A program made the translations under genes and the position numbers. Of a stretch of DNA of 52,947 bases, positions 37,173 to 45,957 are shown piece by piece; position 1 is the stretch's first letter; every line of letters begins with the position of its first letter. The notes under the pieces were generated by a model. It searched no databases. It saw only the letters and a list, made by a program, of their open reading frames with translations, and was not told the origin of the DNA. The stretch is taken from the NCBI GenBank assembly GCA_025929585.1, contig JAICPY010000021.1:1-52947 (forward strand), given 5' to 3'. The stretch is from Steroidobacter sp. Its GTDB lineage: Bacteria > Pseudomonadota > Gammaproteobacteria > Steroidobacterales > Steroidobacteraceae.

Positions 37173-38141
37173 TTAGCGAGGCTCTTCGTTCTTGAGAGCG
37201 ACGCCGTACATCGAGCTTGCCGTCATCCGGAGCGCTTTCAGTACCTTGCTCGCAGCAGGGGAGAGCAGTCGATCCTTGCGCAAGACTAGGCCGAACGCTT
37301 CCATTTCGCAGGGCAGCTGCACAGGCAGAATGGCGACCATGCCGTGCTTGGCGTAGTACCGAGCAATATCGCTTGCCACGACCGCGATGAAGTCGCTTTC
37401 TTGAAGCATGTTCGTGATGAATAGGAGCGAAGCGCTCTCGACCACGACCTGAGGTCCCTCGAGCCCCGCTTGGCGAAACATCACATCGAAAGGATGGCGC
37501 AACACGCTGCCCACGGGGGGTATGACCCACTGCGCTTGCTGCAGCTTGGGTAACGATAGATCGCTCGCGTTCAACAGCGGGTGACCGGCGCGTGCAATCA
37601 CGCTGACGGGCTCGTCTGCAAGCCGCTCGAATCGCAATAGTGAGCTGTCGTGTCGCTCGACCACTCTTCCAATCACCATATCGAGCTCGCCGCGGCTCAA
37701 TCGTTCCACCAGGACATCGCTCGTCTCGATATGCACGCTGATCTGCAAATACGGCTGTTCCCGTTTCGCTAAAGAGATGGCTGCGGGGAGTAATGAGACG
37801 CCAGGCGAGGTCACCGAACCGACGCCGACTCTGCCGAACTTGCCTGCTTTCAGCGATTCCAATTCTTCGCCGGCTTCTTCGAGCGTGGCGAGCACCATCC
37901 GGGCGTGTCGAATGAGCGAGTCGCCATACCAAGTTGGACGCATGCCGCGAGAGTGACGCTCGAAGAGCTCCACGCCCAACATATCTTCCAGATCTTTGAG
38001 CAGCTTAGATGCTCCTGGCTGCGCCATCCGCAGCAGTTCAGAGGCGCGGTGTATGTTGCCTTCCTCTGCCAATGCGACCAGCAACAGCAGTTGGCGGGGC
38101 TTTAATCGAGCTCGCAAGTACCAAGGGAGGGGTGCCGGCAT
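37173..38141 (-). CDS. LysR-family regulator (GbpR-like) of the arabinose-type uptake genes
   Basis: This 322-aa protein has an N-terminal HTH (RQLLLLVALAEEGNIHRASELL; QPGASKLLKDLEDMLGVELF) and a LysR substrate domain (GRVGVGSVTSPGVSLLPAAI; ELDMVIGRVVERHDSSLLRF; ESDFIAVVASDIARYYAKHG). It diverges from the GguC/AraD1 and sugar ABC transporter genes. In Agrobacterium and Azospirillum a LysR protein, GbpR, controls the chvE/gguABC sugar uptake genes, so the same role is inferred. A LysR-type inverted repeat (38172-38194) lies 30 nt before its start. Confidence 0.9.
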   Translation of the reverse strand: MPAPLPWYLRARLKPRQLLLLVALAEEGNIHRASELLRMAQPGASKLLKDLEDMLGVELFERHSRGMRPTWYGDSLIRHARMVLATLEEAGEELESLKAGKFGRVGVGSVTSPGVSLLPAAISLAKREQPYLQISVHIETSDVLVERLSRGELDMVIGRVVERHDSSLLRFERLADEPVSVIARAGHPLLNASDLSLPKLQQAQWVIPPVGSVLRHPFDVMFRQAGLEGPQVVVESASLLFITNMLQESDFIAVVASDIARYYAKHGMVAILPVQLPCEMEAFGLVLRKDRLLSPAASKVLKALRMTASSMYGVALKNEEPR

Positions 38142-38171
38142 AGTTGCGTCCGAATTCGATACTGATTTACG

Positions 38172-38194
38172 TATGGAATCTGCGGCATTCCATA
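38172..38194. promoter_or_regulatory. LysR-type inverted repeat TATGGAAT-N7-ATTCCATA
   Basis: Perfect 8-bp arms with a 7-nt spacer lie 30 bp upstream of the LysR start in the divergent region. The spacing and arm size fit a LysR binding site serving self-control and activation of the genes on the other strand. Confidence 0.6.
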
Positions 38195-38357
38195 TTTCTT
38201 TGCAATCACTTTTGAGTAAGAATCCTGCAATCGCGCGCTGACGTTGACTCTTGGTAGTCGACGGTCAGACAGTGCCGTTCCCTTCCGGCTGACGACGGTC
38301 AACCGATACTGGTCGCCTGCCGCTTCGATGAATTCGATAAAGAGGTGTAGCTGTGAG

Positions 38358-38513
38358 ATTGCAACATTGATCAAGGGTCGCTTCATCGACGCTAAGTGGC
38401 TGAGCGGCTCCATCGCGAAGTCGAATATCAATCCTTCCGACCTCTGCGATGCGGTCGGTGAGCGCTATGCACCCGAGTTCTACGCAACCGTCAATGCATT
38501 GATATCGCTTGAG
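38358..38513 (+). pseudogene. N-terminal remnant of an aldehyde dehydrogenase gene (perhaps alpha-ketoglutarate semialdehyde dehydrogenase)
   Basis: The plus-strand frame reads LIKGRFIDAKWLSGSI, then NINPSDLCDAVGERYAPEF, then ATVNALISLEAG. This matches the start of NAD(P) aldehyde dehydrogenases (xxGxWVDG...NPSDxxDVVGxYA...) but stops after about 55 residues, with none of the catalytic domain. It runs straight into the GTG start of the GguC gene. Semialdehyde dehydrogenase genes often sit beside oxidative pentose genes, so a deletion appears to have removed most of such a gene. The match is by eye only, on about 50 residues. Confidence 0.5.
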
Positions 38514-38521
38514 GCAGGCAC

Positions 38522-39517
38522 GTGCGGCTTATCCAATATATAGATCTCGGCGGAGCGCCGCGTGTCGGGCGCATCGAAGGTAATCGTGTCGTGCCTGTCT
38601 CGAATGTCACTACGACATATGAGCTTGCATTGCAGGCGATTGCGTATCACACCACGCTTGACTCCCTCGTCGAGAACTCGACCAAAGGCGAGCCGGAGGA
38701 TTACAGAGCAATATTGGATTCAGGACGCATACGTTCCCCGCTCATGCATCCCGATCCGTCGCATTGTTTGATTTCGGGAACCGGCCTAACTCATCTGGGC
38801 AGCGCAGAGGCTCGCGATGCAATGCATAAGAAGGTGGCACGATCGGAAGCTGAGCTGACCGATTCGATGCGCCTGTTCAAGCTAGGCATTGAAGGTGGCA
38901 AGCCACAGGAGGGCGCCGTCGGGGTGCAGCCTGAATGGTTCTATAAAGGAGATGGTAGCTGGCTCGTAGATCCCGGCGCACCGCTGATGCGTCCGAGTTT
39001 CGCGCTGGATGGCGGCGAGGAACCTGAAATCGTCGGCCTCTACGTGATCGGCCCCGATCGTCTGCCCTATCGCTTGGGGTTTGCGTTGGGTAACGAATTT
39101 TCCGATCACGTGATGGAGCGGCAAAACTATTTGTACCTCGCGCATTCGAAGCTACGCCAGTGCGCAATCGGGCCGGAGATCAGGACGGGCTCATTGCCGT
39201 CTCATATGGAAGGGCGCAGTAGGATCCGTCGCGAAGCGCAGATCGTGTGGGAGAAACCGTTCTTCACCGGCGAGGCAAACATGTGCCACACGCTGGCGAA
39301 CCTCGAGTACCACCACTTCAAGTATTCGGCGCATCGCAGGCCGCTCGATGTGCACCTGCACTTCTTCGGCACGGCCACTTTGAGTTTCGCCGACAGCATT
39401 CGAATTCAAGAAGGCGATACCTTCGAGATCGAGCTGGCCGAGTTCGGTGAGCCGCTTTCGAACACGCTGCAGGTGGCGGGCGAATCCTTCGAAATCGACG
39501 GGATTGGCCAGCTGTAA
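38522..39517 (+). CDS. GguC/AraD1-family FAH-fold protein of oxidative arabinose/pentose use
   Basis: This 331-aa protein starts at GTG 38522 (MRLIQYIDLGGAPRVGRIEG), with GAGG about 10 nt upstream. Family features are LISGTGLTHLGSA, VGVQPEWFYKGDG, FALDGGEEPEIVGLYVIG, FALGNEFSDHVMERQNYLYL and SKLRQCAIGPEI. It is a fumarylacetoacetate-hydrolase-fold protein. Relatives sit beside ChvE-type transporters, and some are proposed 2-keto-3-deoxy-arabinonate dehydratases. Here it precedes the sugar-binding-protein, ATPase and permease genes and follows an eroded aldehyde dehydrogenase fragment. The exact reaction is not settled. Confidence 0.8.
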   Translation: MRLIQYIDLGGAPRVGRIEGNRVVPVSNVTTTYELALQAIAYHTTLDSLVENSTKGEPEDYRAILDSGRIRSPLMHPDPSHCLISGTGLTHLGSAEARDAMHKKVARSEAELTDSMRLFKLGIEGGKPQEGAVGVQPEWFYKGDGSWLVDPGAPLMRPSFALDGGEEPEIVGLYVIGPDRLPYRLGFALGNEFSDHVMERQNYLYLAHSKLRQCAIGPEIRTGSLPSHMEGRSRIRREAQIVWEKPFFTGEANMCHTLANLEYHHFKYSAHRRPLDVHLHFFGTATLSFADSIRIQEGDTFEIELAEFGEPLSNTLQVAGESFEIDGIGQL

Positions 39518-39640
39518 TCCTTCTTGATGACACCAGTTTAGGATTGCGCCGTTAGCAGAACCAGTTTGCTTAGTGAGTTGTGCGCCGCTGTAGTCGACTA
39601 ATAAGAAGCATGCTTTAGGGCATGTGGGGGATACGAGCCG

Positions 39641-40654
39641 ATGATGAAGAGCCGCCGCGGGTGGGCAGCACTGATCGCTGCCACCCTAACTTTGACGTTG
39701 GTCGGGTGCCAAAAGCGGGAACACGCCGGCGAATCCGCCACCGAACGGCCGAGGATAGGTTTCCTGGTGAAGATGCCGGAGCAGGCATGGTTCATCAACG
39801 AGCAGCGCGCCGCCACCGAAGCCGGCCAGCGACTAGGCTTCGATGTAGTCAACATCGGCGTGCCCGATGGCGAAAAAACCATGAGCGCGATCGATAACCT
39901 TGCCGCACAAGGTGCAGCTGGATTCGTGATCTGCGCTCCTGATGTGCGACTCGGTCCCGCAATTGCCGCGCGCGCGCGCCAGCACGGAATGAAATTCATC
40001 ACCGTCGATGACCAGTTGCTCGATGCTTCCGGCAAACCGCTCGCTGAGGTGCCGCACTTGGGTTTGTCGAGCTATAACATCGGCACTCAGGTCGGCGAAG
40101 CCCTGGTTGCTGAAATGACGCGTCGCGGTTGGAACGTCGCAGAAGCGCGCGCTCTGCGGATTACCAGCAACGAATTGCCGACCGCGCGCGAACGAGTCAA
40201 AGGCGCAACCGACGTCCTGCTGAAGAACGGGATGCGAGAGGATCAGATTCTCGATGCGCCTCAGCGTACGACCGATACCGAAGGCGGATTCAATGCCGCA
40301 TCCCCGATGTTCGCCAAGCATGGGGGTGTCAAACATTGGTTGATCTACGCTCTGAACGAAGAGAGCGTCTTGGGCGCGGTCCGAGCCTCGGAACAATTGG
40401 GAATACCCTCCGAGAACGTGATCGGGGTTGGAATCAATGGCGCCGGGGAAGCGCACGCTGAATTGTCCAAAGATCGCATAACCGGTTTTTACGGCACGAT
40501 CGCAGTGAGCTCCACCGCTCACGGACGCGACACGGCCGAGCATCTGTTTCGTTGGATCAAAGAGGGGACACAGCCGCCAGCACTCACCGAAACGACCGGC
40601 GTGCTCATGACGCGCGAGAATTGGCAGCAGGTCAAACAGGAATTGCAGCTGTAG
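39641..40654 (+). CDS. Periplasmic L-arabinose-type sugar-binding lipoprotein
   Basis: This 337-aa protein has a lipoprotein signal (lipobox LVGC, Cys near 23). A type I periplasmic-binding fold follows, very like AraF: IGFLVKMPEQAWFINEQRAA, VPDGEKTMSAIDNLAAQGA, GFVICAPDVRLG, FITVDDQLLDA, ITSNELPTARERVKGATDVL and IYALNEESVLGAVRASE. It delivers L-arabinose or a related pentose to the ABC permease encoded next. E. coli AraF is soluble, whereas this one is lipid-anchored. It is the first of three transporter genes and lies 123 nt after the GguC gene. Confidence 0.9.
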   Translation: MMKSRRGWAALIAATLTLTLVGCQKREHAGESATERPRIGFLVKMPEQAWFINEQRAATEAGQRLGFDVVNIGVPDGEKTMSAIDNLAAQGAAGFVICAPDVRLGPAIAARARQHGMKFITVDDQLLDASGKPLAEVPHLGLSSYNIGTQVGEALVAEMTRRGWNVAEARALRITSNELPTARERVKGATDVLLKNGMREDQILDAPQRTTDTEGGFNAASPMFAKHGGVKHWLIYALNEESVLGAVRASEQLGIPSENVIGVGINGAGEAHAELSKDRITGFYGTIAVSSTAHGRDTAEHLFRWIKEGTQPPALTETTGVLMTRENWQQVKQELQL

Positions 40655-40687
40655 CCAGGCTCAATAAAAGGTCGTTACGAGCTGCGG

Positions 40688-42196
40688 ATGATCTCATCAT
40701 CGACAAGCGACACGCCGGCGCTCGCGCTGGAGGACGTCTCCGTGCAATACGGGCCCGTCCGCGCGCTCGACCATGTTTCATTGCAGGTTCGTGCCGGCGA
40801 AGTGCATGGGCTGATGGGTGAGAATGGAGCGGGGAAATCAACCTTGCTCAAGGTTCTTTCCGGTGTCCTCGCGCCTCAAGCGGGTCGCATCTTTCTGAGG
40901 GGCGTGCAGCACCGTTTCTTTCGTACGCGCGAGGCGATCGAGGCGGGAATTTCCGTCATTTATCAAGAGCTGCATCTCGTGCCGGAGCTGACGGTCGCGG
41001 AGAATCTATTGCTGGGGCAGATGCCTTCGCGGTTTGGACTGTTGAATCGGCGAGCGATGCTGGAACGAGCTCAACGAGAGATCGAGCGCCTCGGTGAACC
41101 TATCGATCCGCAAGCGCGCGTCGCGACGCTCTCCATCGGTCAGCGACAAATGTTGGAGATAGGTAAAGCGTTGCTTCGCGACTCTCGCATCATCGCATTC
41201 GACGAGCCCACCAGTTCATTATCCGTTCGCGAAAGCGACCGGCTGATGCAGATCATTCGCACCCTGCGTTCACAAGGACGTGCAATTATCTATGTCACCC
41301 ACCGAATGGATGAAGTCGATGAGATCTGCGATCGGGTGACGGTGTTCCGCGATGGTCGGCATATCTGTGTAATGGATAAAGGCGCAGGTATCGAGCGCAA
41401 CGACTTGGTCACCGCAATGATCGGTCGTCGCGTGGAAGACGTGTACGGTTACCGTCCGCGACAGTTGGGGCCGGTGCAACTCCAAGTTCGGGACTTGATC
41501 GGCCCAGGATTGCGTGAACCAGTGAGCCTCACGGCTCGAAAGGGCGAGATTGTCGGTCTGTTTGGGTTGGTGGGTGCCGGACGTTCCGAGCTTGCGAAAC
41601 TCCTGTGTGGAGCGGTGCGCGCGCGAACCGGCGAGGTTCGAATTGCTGGACGCACACTCAAATTGAATTCACCGCGCGCAGGCATTGCTGCTGGGATCGC
41701 ACTCGCGCCGGAAGATCGCAAGCACGAAGGACTTATATTGGGAGCCTCGGTTGGGGACAACGTGAATCTGAGCTGCCGGCGGCACCAGATTCGATTGGGC
41801 CTGGTGAGAGATATCAAACGGGAACGTGCGGTTGCTCGAGAGTACATCGGCAAGCTGTCGATCAAAACGCCGAGCGAAGAGACGCCCGTGATGAATCTGT
41901 CCGGCGGCAATCAACAGAAGATCATTCTCGCGCGCTATTTAGCCGAACGCATCGATGTCTTTCTCCTGGATGAACCGACGCGTGGAGTCGATGTAGGGGC
42001 TCGCAAGCAGATCTATGACTTGCTTTACGATCTTGCCGAAGCAGGCAAGACGCTCCTCGTCATTTCCAGTGACTTGGCCGAAGTGGCCGGAATCGCGGAT
42101 CGGGTTCTGGTGATGCGTAACGGTCGCCTCGTCGGCGATGTGCCTCGTGCAGAGGTCACAGCAGAGAAGCTCGTACGCCTGGCACTTCCGAATTAG
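40688..42196 (+). CDS. araG: Sugar ABC transporter ATPase, two-domain (AraG-type)
   Basis: This 502-aa protein is a tandem ATPase. Domain 1 has Walker [10 protein letters not shown], signature [15 protein letters not shown] and Walker B with [12 protein letters not shown]. Domain 2 has the degenerate [10 protein letters not shown] loop, signature [15 protein letters not shown] and [15 protein letters not shown]. This layout is standard for the CUT2 class (AraG, RbsA, XylG). It powers the import of the sugar bound by the upstream lipoprotein. The symbol follows the AraF-like binding protein; sequence alone does not separate arabinose from other pentoses. Confidence 0.92.
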   Translation: MISSSTSDTPALALEDVSVQYGPVRALDHVSLQVRAGEVHGLMGENGAGKSTLLKVLSGVLAPQAGRIFLRGVQHRFFRTREAIEAGISVIYQELHLVPELTVAENLLLGQMPSRFGLLNRRAMLERAQREIERLGEPIDPQARVATLSIGQRQMLEIGKALLRDSRIIAFDEPTSSLSVRESDRLMQIIRTLRSQGRAIIYVTHRMDEVDEICDRVTVFRDGRHICVMDKGAGIERNDLVTAMIGRRVEDVYGYRPRQLGPVQLQVRDLIGPGLREPVSLTARKGEIVGLFGLVGAGRSELAKLLCGAVRARTGEVRIAGRTLKLNSPRAGIAAGIALAPEDRKHEGLILGASVGDNVNLSCRRHQIRLGLVRDIKRERAVAREYIGKLSIKTPSEETPVMNLSGGNQQKIILARYLAERIDVFLLDEPTRGVDVGARKQIYDLLYDLAEAGKTLLVISSDLAEVAGIADRVLVMRNGRLVGDVPRAEVTAEKLVRLALPN

Positions 42197-42230
42197 TCGA
42201 ACGGCATCGCAGCGGATCATTGAGAGACAC

Positions 42231-43208
42231 ATGGCGGCAAGTCCGGAGACCACAGGCATTTCGAGCGATCAATCGGCGCGCCGTCGCTGGGCAAACAAAC
42301 TCGGCGGCTCAGGGATAGTCATCGCGTTCTTGATTCTATTCTTCGTCTTGGCGGTTTTCGTGCCGAATTTTTTCACGGTGCGCAACGTTCAAGGTCTGCT
42401 GCTGTCCGTCAGCCTCATAGGCTGCATTGCCGCAACGATGATGTTCGTGCTCGCACTGGGCGAAGTCGATCTTTCGGTTGCTTCGATCGTCGCCTTTGCG
42501 GGGGTCGTTGCGGCTTCAGTTACTAGCGCAACCCAAAGCGTAATCATCGGCATTGCGGCGGGTATCTCGGCAGGGGCGGCAGTCGGTGCGTTCAATGGAA
42601 CGGTCGTCGCTGGATTCAGGATCAACTCGTTAATCGCCACACTGGCGACCATGGAGATCGTCCGCGGGCTGGCGTACATCGCCTCATCGGGCGATGCGGT
42701 CATCATCAGTGAAGCCGCCTTCTTTGAGATCGGCGCCAGCTCATTCTTGGGTCTGAGCACGCCGATTTGGATCAACATCATGGTCTTTGCGCTGTTCGGC
42801 TGGTTGCTCAACTACAGCGTGTTCGGACGTAATGTGCTGGCGATCGGGGGGAATGGTGAGGCGGCGCGCCTTGCTGGCTTGCCGGTCATGCGTATCCGAA
42901 TCGTCGTGTTCGTTCTCCAAGGTGCGGTCGCGGGGCTTGCCGGGGTATTGCTCGCCTCGAGGATGAGCTTGGGTGATCCCAAAACCTCTATCGGATTGGA
43001 GCTCGGCGTTATCTCTGCATGCGTTCTTGGCGGTGTTTCACTGACCGGCGGCATCGCGACGATCAGTGGCGTGATCGTCGGCGTACTCATTATGGGGTGC
43101 GTTCAGAACGCGATGAGCCTGCTCAACGTCCCGACGTTTTACCAGTATGTCGTCCGCGGCTCGATCTTGCTGCTGGCAGTCTTGTTCGATCGTTGGCGTC
43201 GACGCTGA
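42231..43208 (+). CDS. araH: Sugar ABC transporter permease (AraH-type)
   Basis: This is 325 aa from ATG 42231 (MAASPETTGISSDQSARRRW), 34 nt after the ATPase stop. A longer in-frame start at 42138 overlaps the ATPase gene and is unlikely. It has 8-10 hydrophobic helices, with CUT2 permease wording ALGEVDLSVASIVAFAGVVA, GAFNGTVVAGFRINSLIATL, GGNGEAARLAGLPVMRIRI and CVLGGVSLTGGIATISGVIV. It is the inner-membrane channel of the system. It is the last gene of the operon, followed by a 317-bp gap. Confidence 0.92.
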   Translation: MAASPETTGISSDQSARRRWANKLGGSGIVIAFLILFFVLAVFVPNFFTVRNVQGLLLSVSLIGCIAATMMFVLALGEVDLSVASIVAFAGVVAASVTSATQSVIIGIAAGISAGAAVGAFNGTVVAGFRINSLIATLATMEIVRGLAYIASSGDAVIISEAAFFEIGASSFLGLSTPIWINIMVFALFGWLLNYSVFGRNVLAIGGNGEAARLAGLPVMRIRIVVFVLQGAVAGLAGVLLASRMSLGDPKTSIGLELGVISACVLGGVSLTGGIATISGVIVGVLIMGCVQNAMSLLNVPTFYQYVVRGSILLLAVLFDRWRRR

Positions 43209-43525
43209 TTTTGCGCGAGTGATTTGCTTCAACAATCGTGCTGTTAGTCGCTATTCTCCGATGCGCTTATTGAAATCTGTTAGCGGTATCATTAGGCTTC
43301 GGCGCGCTTCATTATCAATGACCCACCCCGTCCAGAGGGTACTGACGGATGGCGCTGAGAAGTCTGCCCAAGAGCACTGCTTTGGCCAGTCGTCGTCTCC
43401 AGAAGACGGTCCTCGTTCCGTACCCCGTTAGGTGCTCGTATTGCAGCAGTTAGCGAATCGTCGATGCAGATTGTTTAAAGTACGGCGCTGAGTCAGTTTT
43501 CAAAAATTTCGCGGGGGGATGAAAG
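43209..43525. other. 317-bp region upstream of the xylosidase/xylB/xylA operon
   Basis: No gene is seen. It contains a xyl-box-like palindrome (43278-43291), a GGCCAG half-site near 43384 and the GGGGGG-rich ribosome site of the GH3 gene (43512-43517). Confidence 0.6.
43278..43291. promoter_or_regulatory. Xyl-box-like LacI operator TGTTAGCGGTATCA
   Basis: It matches 12 of 14 positions of the Xanthomonas xyl-box as I remember it (TGGTAGCGCTAACA, read on the other strand as TGTTAGCGCTACCA). It lies 235 bp before the GH3-xylB-xylA operon. The LacI protein at 30361 is the natural candidate binder. Confidence 0.5.
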
Positions 43526-45943
43526 ATGCAGAGCGGAGGTCGAGCAACGCACAGCTTTGTGCTCGCGATCGCCGCTTTGGGTATTTGCGGTGTCAACGCG
43601 CTCGAAGCCGCAGAGCGCTCGGCTAAGTACAGAGATGCTCGCGCGCCTGTCTCGGAGCGTGTCGAGGATTTGCTTGCTCGAATGACGCTCGAGGAGAAAG
43701 TAGCTCAGCTTCTGACGACTTGGAACACCAAGCTCGAGATGTTCGATCGGAATCTACGATTCGATCCGGCAAAGGCGAGTGCACAGTTTCCTCATGGCAT
43801 CGGCCAGCTAGGACGTCCTTCCGATGGTAGGGCTTCTAATCCGCGTGCGCCCGATGCGTTTGGCGTCCGCAAGACAGTCGAGTTGGTGAATGCGGTTCAG
43901 CGTCATGCGCTGGAGAAAACTCGGCTCGGCATTCCTGTGCTGTTTCACGAGGAAGGATTGCACGGCTATCAAGCCCATCAGGCAACGAGCTTTCCTCAAG
44001 CCATTGCGCTCGCGAGCTCTTGGGATGCCTCTTTAGTTCGCCAGGTCTACAACATTGTCGCTCGCGAAATTCGCGCGCGAGGTGTGCACCTGGTGCTCGC
44101 ACCCGTTGTGGATGTCGCTCGCGATCCGCGTTGGGGTCGCATCGAAGAAACCTTTGGCGAGGATCCATATCTGGTATCGGAGCTCGGCGTGGCTGCGGTG
44201 ACAGGCTTTCAAGGCGATTCCTTACCCTTAGGTCCCGGCAAAGTATTCGCGACGCTGAAACACATGACGGGTCACGGGCAGCCGGAAAGCGGGACCAACG
44301 TAGGCCCTGCAAATATCTCCGAGCGAGTGCTTCGCGAGAGCTTCTTTCCCCCGTTCGAGCAGGTGGTGAAGCGCACGCAGGTACGCGCTGTCATGCCCTC
44401 GTATAACGAGATCGATGGCGTGCCTTCGCACGCCAACCGGTGGCTGCTAACCGACGTGCTCAGAGGCGAGTGGGGCTACAAAGGCGCAGTGGTCAGCGAC
44501 TACAACGCGATCGAGCAGCTCGCAGATCTGCATCACATTGCGGCCAACCATTCGGATGCGGCGATCCGTGCGCTTCGCGCCGGAGTCGACATGGACATGC
44601 CCGATGGTATTGCTTTTCGAACCTTGGTGGAGTCGGTGCGAGCGAATCGAGTCTCGGAGCAAGAGATCGACATCGCGGTACGTCGTGCCTTGGAGCTGAA
44701 ATTCTTGGCGGGCTTATTCGAAGAACCGTTCGCCAATGCAAGAGCCGCGGAAAGACTGACCGACAATGCAGAAGCGCGCGCGCTTGCGCTGCACGCGGCG
44801 CGACGCTCGGTTGTGCTGTTGAAGAACGATGGTCTGCTGCCATTGAACAAAGCTCGCATCGGTACGCTCGCGGTCATAGGACCGAATGCGGCGGTCCCGC
44901 GGCTCGGTGGATATTCTGGCGAGCCGCGTCGAGCAATCAGCGTGCTCGACGGTCTGAAATCGAAGCTCGGCAACGCCGTCAAAATCGTTCATGCGGAAGG
45001 CGCGCGCATCACCGAGAGCGATGATTGGTGGGCTGACGAAGTGAAGCTTGCTGACCCGGGCGAGAACGGGCAGCGGATCGCCGCTGCGGTGGAGCTTGCT
45101 TCCGTCGCCGACACCATCGTGCTCGTGCTCGGCGATACGGAGCAGACCAGCCGGGAAGCTTGGGCGCCGGATCATTTGGGCGACCGCGCAAGCTTGGATT
45201 TGCCGGGCGATCAGAACGTGCTTGCCGAGGCCATCTTTTCTTTGGGCAAGCCCACTGTGGTGATACTGCTGAACGGACGCCCGTTGGCAGTCAACACGAT
45301 TGCTCAACGCGCGAATGCATTGATCGAAGGTTGGTACTTGGGCCAAGAAGGCGGGTTTGCCATGGCGGACATTCTGGTCGGCGATGCGAATCCGGGCGGT
45401 AAGCTTCCGGTAACGATCGCGCGCTCCGCAGGCCAACTCCCGATGTTCTACAATCGCAAGCCCAGCGCGCGGCGCGGGTATTTATTCGATACGACAGAGC
45501 CCTTGTTTCCGTTCGGGTTCGGACTGAGCTACACGACATTCGAGATCAGTGCGCCACGGCTAGCGGCGAGCAGGATCGGCGCAGATGATTCTGTTGAGGT
45601 GTCCGTGAATGTTCGCAATACCGGTCAACGCGCGGGGGATGAGGTCGTACAACTGTACATTCGCGACACTGTTAGCTCAGTAACGAGGCCAGTGATCGAG
45701 CTAAAAGGGTTTCAGCGTTTGACGCTGGCGCCGGGCGAGATGAAGACCGCGGTGTTCAAGGTCGGTCCGGAAGCACTGAGTTTCTGGGACGCCAATATGA
45801 AGCGCACGGTGGAGCCCGGTGAGTTCGAGATTCTTGTCGGGCCGAATTCTGTCGACTTGAAATCTACCGTACTCACTGTTGGCTCGGGCACGCCCGCCAG
45901 CGCGGGTGGCGTGGCTCGAGTCGCTCAATCTTTGAGACATTAA
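43526..45943 (+). CDS. GH3 beta-xylosidase/beta-glucosidase, exported
   Basis: This 805-aa protein has a signal peptide (about 1-29, ending LEAAE). A GH3 N-domain follows with GIPVLFHEEGLHGYQAH, VVDVARDPRWGRIEETFGED, LKHMTGHGQPESGTN and the nucleophile D325 in AVVSDYNAIE. The GH3 C-domain has RRSVVLLKNDGLLPL and LVLGDTEQTSREAWAP. A C-terminal fibronectin-III-like domain contains YTTFEISAPRL and VQLYIRDTVSSVTRPV. It releases terminal sugars from short oligosaccharides in the periplasm. Its place directly before xylB and xylA (gap 14 nt) strongly suggests xylose as the product, hence a xylan 1,4-beta-xylosidase. Confidence 0.9.
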   Translation: MQSGGRATHSFVLAIAALGICGVNALEAAERSAKYRDARAPVSERVEDLLARMTLEEKVAQLLTTWNTKLEMFDRNLRFDPAKASAQFPHGIGQLGRPSDGRASNPRAPDAFGVRKTVELVNAVQRHALEKTRLGIPVLFHEEGLHGYQAHQATSFPQAIALASSWDASLVRQVYNIVAREIRARGVHLVLAPVVDVARDPRWGRIEETFGEDPYLVSELGVAAVTGFQGDSLPLGPGKVFATLKHMTGHGQPESGTNVGPANISERVLRESFFPPFEQVVKRTQVRAVMPSYNEIDGVPSHANRWLLTDVLRGEWGYKGAVVSDYNAIEQLADLHHIAANHSDAAIRALRAGVDMDMPDGIAFRTLVESVRANRVSEQEIDIAVRRALELKFLAGLFEEPFANARAAERLTDNAEARALALHAARRSVVLLKNDGLLPLNKARIGTLAVIGPNAAVPRLGGYSGEPRRAISVLDGLKSKLGNAVKIVHAEGARITESDDWWADEVKLADPGENGQRIAAAVELASVADTIVLVLGDTEQTSREAWAPDHLGDRASLDLPGDQNVLAEAIFSLGKPTVVILLNGRPLAVNTIAQRANALIEGWYLGQEGGFAMADILVGDANPGGKLPVTIARSAGQLPMFYNRKPSARRGYLFDTTEPLFPFGFGLSYTTFEISAPRLAASRIGADDSVEVSVNVRNTGQRAGDEVVQLYIRDTVSSVTRPVIELKGFQRLTLAPGEMKTAVFKVGPEALSFWDANMKRTVEPGEFEILVGPNSVDLKSTVLTVGSGTPASAGGVARVAQSLRH

Positions 45944-45957
45944 GAAGGCGAGGGGCG

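Larger units (their letters stand above)
38142..38521. other. 380-bp divergent region between the LysR and GguC genes
   Basis: It holds a LysR-type inverted repeat near the LysR gene and the remnant of an aldehyde-dehydrogenase gene next to the GguC start. No intact gene is seen. Confidence 0.6.

Noticed and set aside
43379-43391. GntR-type site upstream of the GH3 gene (CTGGCCA half)
   Set aside because: Only one half matches TGGNCWGNCCA; a 7-base match is expected by chance in this GC-rich sequence.
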